Shown: one piece after another, positions 43,964 to 56,194 of the stretch | Numbering within the stretch: the first letter of the stretch is position 1 | Layout of the letters: each line of letters opens with the position of its first letter | NCBI RefSeq assembly: GCF_963676685.1 | Contig: NC_092353.1 | Span: 7,654,207 to 7,718,206, forward strand | DNA from: Mytilus edulis | Lineage: Eukaryota > Mollusca > Bivalvia > Mytilida > Mytilidae | DNA length: 64,000 bases | Direction of reading: 5' to 3' | Notes under the pieces: model-generated | The model's input: only the letters and a program-made list of their open reading frames with translations | Databases searched by the model: none | What the model was told of the DNA's origin: nothing | Translations under genes and position numbers: made by a program

Positions 43964-46900
43964 ATGGCTACAGTAACTGGTGAAGACGTACAACGATCAG
44001 TTGAAAGAAAGCAGCTTCCTGATGGCAAGAAGTTCCACGTGTTTATATCCTACAGTGAAAGTGACAGATTGTGGGTGGGAACAGTAATACAGCACTTACA
44101 AAATTACTATAACTTTAAATGTTTCGAACATTCAGCGGATTTTATCCCAGGAATGAAAATAACAGAAAATATAGAATATGCTATGTCCAACTCCGTGAAA
44201 ACAATGTTTATTTTAACGGAGGAATATAATAAGAGTTACTGGTGTCAATATGAAGTAGAATTCGCTATTTTAAAGTTGTTGGCTGAAATGAAAGAAAATG
44301 TCATCATTCCAGTGTTGAAGGAAGAATGTGAGATACCAGGATATCTTAGGCCGTTTACCTACATAAATGGTACTGGAGATATGGACGTCTGGCTTCCTAA
44401 ACTTGCCTTAGCCATTGAAGCAGAAGGTATTGTGTCTTACAGTTTTACATTAAATACATGACCCTGTTTGTCTTTTTTGCATAATTATAGATTATCGTTG
44501 GTCATCTCAACGAGATTGATTTACTCGCTTGAGCCGGTTATATGGTTTTAGTGCTAAGTCATTGATACTGAGTATGTACTCGCTCGTGTATGTAACAATG
44601 TTTTAGATTTTAACGAGAGAAATTTATGTATTACTGAAAAATTATTACACCAGGGTTTTCGATATCACAAACTAGTCAAAACATTTACTAAATTTTATCA
44701 TCGGTATAAAGACATCATTCGTAAATATAGCTCAACATGCAGACTTCTAATACGTTTAGGTATTTCACATCCAAGTTTTTATGGTAATATTCTTTATAAA
44801 GCACAAAGGTGTCAGTATTCACCTCAGAAACTTACAAAACCTTTGAATAGACTTATTAAGAAGGGATATAATTACGATACTGTTGTCAAGTCATTAAAGA
44901 TTGCATATTTTGGCGTTAATATTGAGTCACTGATAAGGTCTTTGCATCGGAACTAAACACATTATTTTTTTTTTAAACAGTTGTTGGCATGACACGGGTT
45001 ATGTTCTTCTCATATATGTTATGATGGTATGATACTAAACCCCTAACGGGAAGGATTGTGCCTGATGTTCATATGATGAAATCATAATCTTTCAGTCAGT
45101 TTAATTGAAGTCTGGAGCTGGCATGTCAGTTAACTGCTAGTAGTCTGTTGTTATTTATGTATTATTGTCATTTTGTTTATTTTCTTTGGTTACATCTTCT
45201 GAAATCAGACTCGGATTTCTCTTGAACTGAATTTTAATGTGCGTATTGTTATGCGTTTACTTTACTACATTGGTTAGAGGTATAGGGGGAGGGTTGAGAT
45301 CTCACAAACATGTTTAACCCCGCCGCATTTTTGCGCCTGTCCCAAGTCAGGAACCTCTGGCCTTTGTTAGTCTTGTATTTTAATTTTAGTTTCTTGTGTA
45401 CAATTTGGAAATTAGTATGGCGTTCATTATCACTGGACTAGTATATATTTGTTTAGGGGCCAGCTGAAGGACGCCTCCGGGTGCGGGAATTTCTCGCTAC
45501 ATTGAAGACCTGTTGGTGACCCTCTGCTGTTGTTTTTTATTTGGTCGGGTTGTTGTCTCTTTGACACATTCCCCATTTCCATTCTCAATTTTACTTACTG
45601 TTTGTTTTTGGTTTTTTTTTCCAATATTAAATGTACTATTCTAGAAGATATGATCGGAACTGATTCTGACTAAACTTGAAAAAAATGTGTAATCTGAGCT
45701 GGCTCTACTTCTCGCCGTATCAATTTTTAAAATCTTTTTTTTTACATTCAGGCTATTTGTATTACCATGATGTTTCAGATTTACTTTAAAATATGTTTCT
45801 ACTGTGCAATTTAACAGTCAGGGGTATTTCTAAGGACAATATGTGCAGAAACACTCAATGATTTTTACCTACTAGTCTTTTCGATAGTATTTTAGGGTAC
45901 CCAAAAACTGGTACCCAAAAACTGGTCATATTCAATATACCCTACACATAAAATGAAACGGTGAATTTCCGTAAGACTTTGGCAGATGATGCATGGACCC
46001 CTACCTTTTCAATAATGTAATTGTAAGAAAAATTAAACGAGAGGAAAATTTTGGTGTTACCACAAGGCCTACCCCCGTAAAACAAAATATGCTCATGTAC
46101 TAAATAGTTGTAAAAATAGTTTTCTGTTTTTCTTCTTTGCAGGGCAACAATATAACCATGAACTGGCATTAAATCGGGTGAGAGATGCAGGTAAGCTAGT
46201 AAATTACAAGTTAGTCGATAAAAGAGAGGCGAAGGATACCAAAGGGTCATTCAAAACTCACAAGTCAAAAGAGACTGACAACGCCATGACTTAACAGATA
46301 AGCACAAACAAACAACAGTATACAAAGCACAACATAACATAGGAAACAAGACTCTGAGCAACACTAAACCTACCAAAAACTGGGGGTGATCTCAGTCTCC
46401 ATGTTGCACCCGTCGAGTGGCTCATTTTAGTACACACCCGGTGACAATGTCAAATAGCCTGGTCACACACGGCGAAAATGGGACGAGATTGTATTTAAGA
46501 CAATTGGAACATATCCATTTTCGTCTGTAAAGTGGATATTTCAAAACTTTCAACCAATCGTGATGGCGTGCGGTACATATACGAAGGGAAGATTTCAACT
46601 TCACCACAATGAACTCTTGGTTGAATAGCTTCTTTATTAACAGCAACATTCTATTAAGTAATTCATTATAGGACATACAAGCCCTGGAATATCGTATCAA
46701 TTACGAGATTTATACTCCGTATGCAGGTGCTGATGGAATTTTTCTACATAGAAATAGGAAGCTGGCTATTGGGAATCTGAAATCATCTCTTTTGTCGTAA
46801 AGTTATGTTTCAACCGACCATCATTGTCAATGTCTAGATGAATAAAGAAAGACAACAGTAGTATACCGGTGTTCAAAAGTCAAGTAAACAAATCTTGTGG

Positions 46901-49900
46901 GATAACTATTAAATAATATTCAAATTTAAACCATTGTCGTGACGTCAGCTTATTCATTTACCGTGGATTCTTTTTCCAGAATCAACGCTTTCTAGATCGG
47001 TCGCTAAATGGAATCATCAAAGTATATCTATTTGAAAGAAATCAACACATCAGTTTGTAATTAATAGTTATCCAACAAGGACGCGGTGTGTCAGTGTAAG
47101 ATCACCCGATGGCCGGAGGCCAGAGGGTGATCTAACACTGACACACCAAGTCCGATAGGGATAACTATTTTACATCCCAGCTGTTTTAGATTAGACGAAA
47201 AATCATTTACAATTCATAAAATCTATTTTAGAACGCCACACAACCATTATAATATACAGTATATATTACTATATGATGTATACCCCTTATGACCCCGAAC
47301 ACGATGAGTAGTTATCAAACCATGTCAACTCGCCCCACTTGCCAATCGGTCCACACTATATCGCCACTTTATAAAAAAATCGCCCCCTCTTGTTTACCAA
47401 CTCGCCCAACTTTTGAAAAAGTGTAAAATCAAATTGAACAATCAGTCTGACAACTCACTTATTAGCGAAAAAGGTTTAAACCCCACTGAATAAAGGTCAC
47501 CCAACTCGCCCAACTTATAAAAAGATCTTGCTTCCTTTAAGTATGTTAAATTACTATTAGTTCGTATCCAGTCGTCATGGTGTAGTGGTATGTGTGAATG
47601 TGCGAATGCTGCCTTGTAGCGTCATAAGCCTACTTTTTTTTTCGAAATCTACAAGGGTGTCTTCAACGTGCAAGAGATATGGCTCTCTTTTAACACGGGT
47701 CAGCCATTTATCATCCCTTCCGACGGACTATCATCGTTTCCTCAAGACGATACTCGCAAATGGTGTTGAGGGAGAGCCGAAAATTGAGTTCCTAAAATTT
47801 TCATCCCGATCCGGCTGTTAATAAGAATTATGAATAGGGAACTATCACAGGTGCAGTCATTATCTTTCGACTTCAAGTTGTCAATACCTTAATTCTGAAA
47901 AAACACGATTGAAAGTTTTAGTTGAAATTGTATTAGTATGTCTATAAGTAAGTCAAAGATTGGTGCATTTGGTTAAATGAAGTTGAAGAAATTGTCTATG
48001 ACTTATTTTCAGCTATTTTAATCAGATCATATAATATCAAATATTAACTTGATAACTAGGTAGCAATCACATACTATGCAATGAACATATATTTAATGAA
48101 AATGATTTAATCCTGTTTGTAACGATAAATATTTCTTTACTTACAGTGAACCGAAATAGGAACCTAGATCTTCTTCATGAGGAGAAAAGTCATTTCAGCT
48201 GTAGAGGACCGGTTTTTAAGTGGAAGTATGTGCCAGAATCACTTAGTATACCACCAATGCAGGTTAATATTTGTGAAACAAAACTACAGATGCAGAGGGT
48301 CAATGAAAACATATGTGTCATTAACTATCTGTACTTATATTATCATCAGCTGAATGGTACGAATTTTGTGAATAATGTCTTTTATGGCTATTGTGTTGGT
48401 TTAGTCGGGTTTGTTGTCTCCTTATCCTCCCTATTTAGATTATGTATCATCAACTTATCAAATCCGGATAGTGCAAAACAAACAAAACGTAATGCAAGTT
48501 GTAAATTGCTTACTTTATGATTATATTTAGAACAGAAGTGTGTTCGAAGCTAATAATATAGGTTATTGGTGATTTTCGTACTCTTCTACATTACATCTGC
48601 ATGCCCCCGCTGCTAGGCGAAGGGGACATAACGATTTCCCTTGGCCGTCCGTCCTTACGTCCGTTCAAAGGTATTTTTACATCTTATAAAAAGCTTTAGT
48701 AGGGGCATTCGTTTCCTTAGACATAATCGTCTCTTTTATTATAAGCTGAATACTCTTACCTCACAGATTTGCCTAAGTCAATTCGACAAAAAATTGATAA
48801 AGCTCCGTAAGAAAGTCATTTCGTTTGAAACATAAAAGAACAATAAAAATGAGGAAAATTAGATACTTTATTCAAACGTAATTTTTTTCTCAAAAAGTTG
48901 AATCAATCTATAGATCATTTCCGGATGAAAATAAAAATGTCAAAGAGGGCAAATGATTTCAGAATACAAAGTCAGATATATGACAACATTTCTAGACGAA
49001 TCTGAGACTTTTAAAGATTACTTGAAATCGTGTTGATGATCATTTTCATTACATCATCAGTTCGGAAGGTACTCCGAGACATAATTTATTATTTAAACGG
49101 GTAAAAGTTATAATAATGTGTCTGATCGCACAAATTATGCAAATTGATATGGTTATTCGCCGTTCGTTGCACATATATATATGTATGACGTTTCAAACAT
49201 GACTCAACTTATTTTCATATGTTATAAACTATGTTTATATCTATAAGAGGAAGGCATCTTTCGATTAGAAAAAAAATAGTCATTTTTTTTATATCCCAAA
49301 CTTCGGATAACAATTCTGTTATGGTAAGATTTCTCCACAAGTTCATACATCAGTAAACGAAATGTTCCAAATTGGTCCTCAGTGTCAGGTCCTAAAAAAT
49401 GGAATAAATGAAAAAAAAGGGGGAATTCGTTCTAAATATTAAAGACAAAGTGGTAGTAAATGATGTTAAATTGCTTAAAAAAAGATATAAAGGTATGAAA
49501 TACCTTTTCAAAATGTTTCCTTGTGTAAAATGATGTGTAGTTTTCACATCAATAATAATAAAAGAAATAATACATGAATATCCACAAATGATAGTGTTTC
49601 TCATCTAATTTAAAAAAAAAAGGCAACATTATATACCGCTGTTCGAAATTCATAAGTCGAGAGAGAAAAAACAAATCCGGGTTAACGAGGGAAACGTATC
49701 AGATATAAGAGAACTGCGACACAACAGAAACACAACACCAAAATGTAACACACACAGAGACAAACTATAATGTAACAATGGCCATTTTCCTGACTTGGTA
49801 CAGGGCATTTTAAGAAAAAATGGTGGGTTGAACCTGGTTTTGTGGCATGCCAAACCTTCATCTTTAATGACATTGTTAATTAATGATAATGTTAAATTTG

Positions 49901-52900
49901 CATCTTACCACAGGTTAGCTCTGAGCTGTATAACGATATCATCAAGACAATTTCCTCAAAACATCTGGTGCTTGGACGGCATTGCAGAAATCTCTGGTGG
50001 CCTGTTATATGCTGCGTATTAACCATTGCCCTCCCTTCATTAGCTATTGGAATTGGAATGTGTTTTGGAGACATCGGTGATAAAGATCTGCAGATAGTGA
50101 TAATTTCTATTTTGTTTGGAATCCCTGCTGTAGCATTGCTGTGGTTGGCTGGGTGTGGCTATTCGGAATATTGGGTAATATGTTGTAAAACTGATTCTCC
50201 GACATCATTATGAACATTAGCATTCGGCTGCGAGCAGTAGCATTCATGTCATCACGATAAGTATAGCTACACTTGAAAATTGAAACAAAATTAAATGATG
50301 CATGGATATTCTGAATAGCTAATGCCTTTTGTAAAGAATCAATATTAAGGGTTTAGACACGAAAATTCCCCCAACATTTGACATTAAGTTCAAAATTCAA
50401 GGAAACATCATGCGTGTAAAATGATGACACATGTTTACACAGGACAACCAAAAAAACTACGATTTGACCAACAGGTATACCTACAGGTCAAGGTCATTGT
50501 CATTTAAATGGTATGATCATTCGCGACATACATGCAGTCTAATTAGTGTTTTTCACTTTCATACGAAAGTCTGTGACGAAATGTAAACAAGTTATTGCTC
50601 GGTCAAAGTTAAAGAATACGATCAGAAAACGAAAAGATATATTTCCCAATTATACCGACACTCTTTTGCCGGAGTGAATATTATCATAAAACATATGAAA
50701 AAAGAAAAACTTTGTATAACATGAAACTCATACGATTGATACAAAGCACACAAAAAGAACAACAAAACCACAAACGAAACAAAGTACTAACAGTGAATGA
50801 AGCTAGTTGGAAGCTTTTGACAACTAACAAAAAAGTCATGTATTATTGAAATAGCAATAAGTACCGATCCAAAATCAAATGGACTTAGCGTCAAAATGTT
50901 CAAATTTAGGTAACGACAGGTTTTTAGCAATTTAAATAGTTGGGTTTAATCTGCTGATACAAACAAAAATAAATATTTGTACCGATTAAACAATATTCAA
51001 AGATATAATTACAGTGTTGAATTGGTAACCTTTTATAAAAATGTGCGAATCGATAATCATAAAAATAAGAAGATATGGTATGATTGCCAATGAGACAACT
51101 CTCGATATCAACCAGACAAAATAAAATAGAATTTTAAATCACCGTGAGACCTTTTAAATTTCTTACATGCGCAAAACCCATTCCGCATATTCAGCTTTAA
51201 AAGTCCCCGAAATGAAAAATGTACACCAGTTCAGAGGAAAACACTAACGAACTGATTTATGTACAAAATAATGAATACAAATACATATGATATACAGTAT
51301 ATGTCTATCAGGATAGCATCTAAATTCACGGTTGCGATAAACATAACCGTAAAAATAAGAATGTGCTATCCCGTTAGTAATATATTTCTACAGGTGCAGT
51401 AAAACTTCCAAACCAAATATTTGTATCTTAAAAAAAAAATAATGGTTTTAAAGTAATGTGTGGTGTCAAAATCATTGACTTACATTTTACCAGTTATACA
51501 TAGATTACGTTCATTGAAATCCAAAACGTCTCTACAAACCCGGGCAGATAGAATATATAAATATAGTGATAAAAAAAATGAATCCCAGCAAATTGATGAA
51601 TTTGCCAGCTTAGAAGTCATTATATAAATATACATACTTTTAACAACTACTAGATTTGAACAGTCAAGATTAAATAATTGTCCCGTTTTCTGGTATTTCA
51701 TTGTTTATAAAAACATAGATCAAAGAAAGCTAATGTACTCGGTTATAATAATGCACGTGTCAAATTTAGTCCAGTTCTGCTATATAAAGTTGTGCAAATT
51801 AGTTGGTTCATAAGACTGTGAATCGGAATTGTAGTAAGCAGACTGAATTGTCGTTTAAGGTCAGTAACTAATTCTCTGTTGTTTGGTTGTTTGCTATATA
51901 AATTTAGGAGAAGCGAGTTAAATGATTTTAAAATGTGTGTTTTAGTAGAGTAATTTGTTGTTTATTAATCATATAATATTCATAAATTTATAAGACCAAG
52001 TTCCCGCACAATGTTAACACTGTATTAGATGTTCATTTGAGAAGAAAAACCAAAACAAAATCAAAATCGTAAACCAGTGTGAATTAATTTGTTTTACATC
52101 CTACATTCCTACATTGAACTTTTGATGTAGGTCTTAAGCAAGAGCCAAACAAAACATCACCTTTCATTAAGGAAATGCAACATAAGGGGCCGAAAATATA
52201 ATCCTTTTTAATTTTGTCGTACATGTTTCTGTTTTCCATGTAAAACTGAAATATCTATATATAGTTGTTCGGCCATAAATTGTGATACATTATATAGATG
52301 TTGCGAAGAAGGGATTTTACAGCTTAATAATCTCTTCACACTACATGTAAGAATATCTAGCTTATTTTCTATTTAAAATTACAAAACAGGGCTTTACATG
52401 AGTTACAGAAGTTTAATTTCATTCAGATCTTTTTAGGAATATGACAGCTGTTTTCCATTCGTTTGATGTGTTTGAGCTTTTGATTTTGCCATTTGATTAG
52501 GGCCTTTTCGTTCTGAATTTTCCTCGGAGCTAAGTATTTTTTGTGATTTTAATTTATACCGCGGTTCAAATGTCATAAATCGATTAGGAGAAAATAAATC
52601 CGGATTACAAACTAAAACCGACAGAAACACGTCAACTATGCGAGGAAAACCACAGAAACTTTGAAGTGCAACAAAAACAAATGACAATGCAACATACATA
52701 CATAGAAACGAACTATAAGTTAACAACTGCCTTATTCTTGCCTTGTTACAGGACATTTTATGAAACAGAGATGTGGCTAGCCAAACCTCGCACTTTATTG
52801 CAATGTTAAGCATACCGCTAAAATGACAACATTACATGACAGAAATACAGTACAAATAAATGCAAGAACACTCAACACAAAGAAAAACATAAATACATAA

Positions 52901-54019
52901 TGTTATAGTATATTTTGACATGTTAACCACAGAATATCAACGAATATCTTAAATTAATTTAGGACATTACACAAAAACAGCATAATAGAATTACGAACCA
53001 GTTGTTATTGTATTGTTATATGTTAAATAGCATTTACTATCTTAATATATTCTTCACTTGTATTTTTGTCCATCTGATGAGTTAAGCCTTTTTCAACTGA
53101 TTTTTATAGTTCGTTCTTATGTTGTACTGTTATATCACTGTCCCAGGTTAGGGAGAGGATTGGGATCCCGCTAACGTGTTTAACCCCGCCACATTATTTA
53201 TGTATTTGCCTGTCCAAAGTCAGGAGCCTGTAATTTAGTGGTTATCGTTTGTTTATGTGTTACATATTTGTTTTTCTTTCATTTTTTTACATATATAAGG
53301 CCGTTAGTTTTCTCGTTTGAATTGTTTTACATTGTCTTATCGGGGCCTGTTATAGCTGACTATGCGGTATGGGCTTTGCTCATTGTTGAAGACCATACGG
53401 TGACCTATAGTTGTTAATATCTGTGTCATTTTGGTCTTCTGTGGATAGTTGTCTCATTGGCAATCATACCACATCTTCTTTTTTATATTCTTTTTAACAC
53501 AGGGGCGACTGGAGATGAAACACACTTTACTGGAGGTTAACAGAAGATTTTTACCAAATAAGGTCATGGTTACTTATAAAAGACAAAGATTGACTGCTAA
53601 TTTTACTGTATCCTTTGCAAATCAATTATTTTAAATCTATAATTGACAAAGAGATGTACGGATAAGAACCTAACATTTAACAAAGAAGCAAGATATTATG
53701 AAATAAGTTATATTTAGGCCGAAATCTTACATTTTATCTAAACTGAAAAAATACATTGATATTACATGTATCATTACAGCTAACGAAGATCAATAATATT
53801 TTAAACAAAAATAAAATGCGAAGAGAAAGAAAAATAAAAAGACAAAAACAAATAATAAACAACCTAACATCATGTCTGAAAAGAATAAAAAAAAAACAAC
53901 CTCGGTTTCCAGAAACAGAAACGTGGAAGACATCTCTCAACAGCACCAGATCATTTGATTTTGTAGCTTGTATAAGAAAACTCAGATTGGGAATGTTCAA
54001 GTTCTTGGAAAAAATCTAA
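43964..54019 (+). CDS. TIR-domain protein with two membrane helices, six-exon model
   Basis: Exons: 43964-44426, 46143-46190, 48147-48262, 49914-50174, 53503-53607, 53780-54019; about 410 residues, all introns GT...AG, phases consistent. TIR domains (innate immune signalling; in some proteins NAD+ cleavage) make up residues 22-150: FHVFISYSESD (box 1, 24-34), the BB-loop region ADFIPGMKI (58-66), and SYWCQYEVEFA (91-101), whose Glu97 is where enzymatic TIRs carry the catalytic Glu; near the end LRPFTYIN. A linker (155-236) leads to two hydrophobic helices at about 237-260 and 269-290, then a basic tail (RRERKIKRQKQ). No signal peptide or extracellular receptor domain is seen, so the TIR domain should face the cytosol from a membrane. 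Exons 1-4 are secure; exon 5's donor (ACT|gtatcc) and exon 6 are less so. Without splicing after exon 4 the protein would end at 50213 with 309 residues. A 5' untranslated exon is possible because 'cgtttttag' precedes the ATG. Confidence 0.75.
44570..45593 (+). mobile_element. Family B retroelement fragment with 3' tail, in TIR intron 1
   Basis: 44582-44956 is open from ARVCNNVLDFNERNLCITEK through FGVNIESLIRSLHRN to TAA; it lacks a start codon and the catalytic part. 44957-45593 is the 3' tail that matches 6365-6985 in complement, ending 'ttccccatttccattctcaa'. This copy is in frame where the copy at 7 kb is broken, so it is the better guide to the family's C-terminus. Confidence 0.78.
46210..46845 (-). 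mobile_element. Family A retroelement fragment in TIR intron 2
   Basis: Tail words 'gaggcgaaggataccaaagg' and 'actgacaacgccatgac' (46225-46290), then the coding part in complement up to 46845: HLDIDNDGRL, a frameshift, then LIRYSRACMSYNELLNRML and VVKLKSSLR. As at 4290, the enzyme is cut just before HL(E/D)IDN. Confidence 0.7.
47064..47168. repeat. Fold-back hairpin, arms about 48 bp
   Basis: The left arm starts 'atagttatccaacaaggacg' and contains 'ggtgtgtcagtgtaagatca'; the right arm is its imperfect reverse complement ('tgatctaacactgacacacc', ending 'gggataactat'). The tip is 'gatggccggaggcc'. TIR intron 2. It resembles the hairpin at 12205 in build but not in sequence. Confidence 0.85.
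47310..47530 (+). repeat. Second copy of a 'GCCCCACTT' element arm
   Basis: 'caactcgccccacttgccaa', 'aaaaatcgccccctcttg', 'ttaccaactcgcccaac' and 'aaggtcacccaactcgccca' follow the pattern of the arm at 26427-26670. No inverted partner was seen nearby. Confidence 0.65.
47570..47825 (+). mobile_element. Probable SINE with tRNA-like head
   Basis: 'cgtcatggtgtagtggtatg' (47575) contains a box A match (TGGTGTAGTGG). There is no good box B. The body 'cccttccgacggactatcat', 'cgtttcctcaagacgatac' and 'gttgagggagagccgaaaat' is a SINE type I associate with bivalves. The open frame through it has no meaning. Confidence 0.5.
48598..48730 (+). repeat. Short worn copy related to the TGCCCC element
   Basis: 'gcatgcccccgctgctaggc', 'gaaggggacataacg' and 'ggccgtccgtccttacgtcc' resemble the start of 34138-34440, and 'agtaggggcattcgtttcc' its end. 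TIR intron 3. Confidence 0.45.
49620..49900 (-). repeat. Family C repeat abutting TIR exon 4
   Basis: 'gttcgaaattcataagtcga', 'cattttcctgacttggtaca', 'aaaatggtgggttgaacctg' and 'gtggcatgccaaacctt' match copies at 21460 and 52430. It ends within about 15-30 bases of the exon 4 acceptor at 49913. Confidence 0.7.
50214..51062. other. TIR intron 4, unremarkable part
   Basis: AT-rich intron sequence with no domain and no clear repeat. Confidence 0.5.
51063..51260 (+). repeat. Dispersed mussel-type repeat
   Basis: 'aataagaagatatggtatga', 'ttgccaatgagacaactctc' and 'caccgtgagaccttt'. Related to 2448-3085 and 33846. TIR intron 4. Confidence 0.7.
51480..51575 (-). mobile_element. Short family B reverse transcriptase scrap
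   Basis: The complement reads YILSARVCRDVLDFNERNLC then ITGKM, equal in position to 44582-44640 of the family B copy in intron 1. Confidence 0.6.
52430..52870 (-). repeat. Family C repeat, long copy
   Basis: 'ccattcgtttgatgtg', 'ttgattttgccatttgatta', 'gccttgttacaggacatttt' and 'ggctagccaaacctcgcac' belong to the family seen at 12395 and 49620. TIR intron 4. Confidence 0.65.
53110..53490 (-). repeat. Dispersed mussel-type repeat, reverse, abutting TIR exon 5
   Basis: In complement it begins 'aaaagaagatgtggtatgat', 'tgccaatgagacaac' and continues to 'aggctcctgactttggacag' and 'ggcggggttaaacacgt'. Its head faces exon 5, and the T-rich complement of the head forms the pyrimidine tract before the acceptor at 53502. 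Confidence 0.75.
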
Positions 54020-56190
54020 AAATCTTGTGAAAAGAAATACACCACCCACTCCCTCGATACACACAATAGTTTATTAAAAAAGATATAATTTCTAAATTTT
54101 TCTGTATTGACCTTGTTATTGGTCCGAGGCAACCTTGCTATTAAACTAGGTAGTCATTTAGCTTAATGCAAAATACACATAGGTTATAATATTTCCTTAA
54201 CACAATATCAGATTTATTTCCTATTTTTTGACATGACATCATGTGTAGTAAGTATTTATGATATCTATGCACAAATGTTTTGATTCATACATATGCATGT
54301 ATATAAGATATTTATGATATATACATTAACTTTTTCTAGAAAAATTAATTGGTTGCACCAGTAATCCATAGTTTGAAAGACACTTTAGCTTATTGAAGTT
54401 ACATCTTGCACATCTTATCTTGAAACAGATGAATTTAATTATACCTACTGGTTAATGCATTAATACTATAACTTCTTTCAAGAAAAGAAAAATATTTTAG
54501 AACCAATGTATTTTGTTTTGGCTTTCATTGTAAGCTTAATGTTCAGAAAACCTTGTGTTTCTTAGTAAACGTGTATGACAGATCAATATTTGGTTTGTGG
54601 TTGGTAATGAAAGGAAATAGTCTGATCAACTATTACCATATGGTTTAGGAATGCTAAACTAAATAAATATTTTGGAATGTGTCAGTTTTTGTAGATGATC
54701 AACAGTACTTTCGGTTACCCTAACTCGTAAACAACTGTTAAGCTGTTAAGGTGTTGCGGGCGTGTTGATAGACAGATATGTTCTAAAAAAAAACAAGTTT
54801 ACCGATACAAAACCAGTCGTGGACAGTGACTACATGATTCTAAGTTTGAACAAAACTATAATTGCAATATAATTCGGAGGTTTCGTTTTTAAGCCGAGTT
54901 CCATTCAACATTGTTACTCCATAATTGCTCATTTAAATGTAGCAGAAAAAACAGGAGTGTCTGAAACTTCCAGCAATTTCAATACCAGTGTGTAGTGGAA
55001 TTTGTGGTACGTAATCAAAAGTTTTTTTTTTTGTGAACTGTAATTAGTGATTTCATCTTATCGACTTATTTTTTTTAAATCTTCAAATTGTTTGCATTTC
55101 TTTTTTTTAGAAAACAGATGTTTTTCATAGAATTAAAAATACATGTTCTGCGTATGTGAGCTGTAACGTCCTGTAAAATTTTAGATTTGGGGTCTCAAAT
55201 TATTTTCTTACTTCCTCTGTTGAACATAGTTTAATGTCGTGCCCTTCAGGAATAACATGACTTACCAACAAAGTTTAAAAGTATCACGACGGGTGTCTAT
55301 TATAGAACAGGAAAATATGACTGTAGAACACATGAGTACACACATGGCTTGTTTGTATATTTCTTTTGCCTAATCGTGTGTGTATAGGGTTTTGTGAGAC
55401 TGATGTTGGATTCTTTATCTTTTTTTTTATTTTGGTCATTACATAATTGTCTGTCTTCTTCGCCTTGTGGGTTTTGATTGCATCATTAACGTATTTTTTT
55501 CTTTTTGTCTATTGAAGACATAGATTAACATTGAACCCTATAAATACAAGTGAATAGCAAGCACTGTCAACAGATGCTTCCCGAATTGTACAGTTATCAA
55601 GAGATTTTTTTTATTTCAAGTGTTCGAAATATTTACAAGTAAACTTTGAAGAACAAATAAAACATGTATTATTGCGTTTTTTTACCTGACGTGTATAAAA
55701 CAATATAACTATGCAAGGACTAAATGTTCCATGTTCTATACAAAGTCAGGTATTTGGAAACCAAAATGGTTACCAATACTTTCACATATAGTCCCAATAT
55801 ACATGAAGACTCCTTTCGAGCTACGCTAAAATATATTTGACAAATGTTTCCCTGACCCTGTCTAACTCGCTAGGAGATCTAAGGATACATGGCTAATAAT
55901 GTTGCTAAAAATATAATTTACAATTAAAAGGAGTTCATCCACCATAGAAATTAGGCGACGGTTCCTTGAAAAAGAAAAAGAAAAGTTACATTACATTACA
56001 CATGTTTCGATACATTTCATTTAACATTTAAAAATGGACAAGGGTTTCTTAACCCTAGCTTATCTAGAGGGTCCAAATAATAAAATAAATAAAACGTATT
56101 ACCATATACTTAGACTAAATGACATATGATTTTTACTGTATGATAATAGCATTAAATTAACGTATCTTTCATATTTTTCGAATTGTTGCT
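54020..56190. other. No recognisable gene
   Basis: AT-rich flank downstream of the TIR gene. No AATAAA close to the stop codon was found, and no domain or named repeat. Confidence 0.5.
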
Positions 56191-56194
56191 GATA

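Noticed and set aside
48146..48520. Long open frame running through TIR exon 3 into a hydrophobic stretch (GYCVGLVGFVVSLSSLF)
   Set aside because: A good donor (CAG|gttaat) ends exon 3 at 48262 and joins in phase with exon 4. The hydrophobic part lies in the intron and looks like chance translation, although an unspliced form cannot be excluded.
53734..54000. Minus-strand frame opposite TIR exon 6
   Set aside because: It is the Phe/Leu-rich mirror of the Lys/Arg-rich exon 6.
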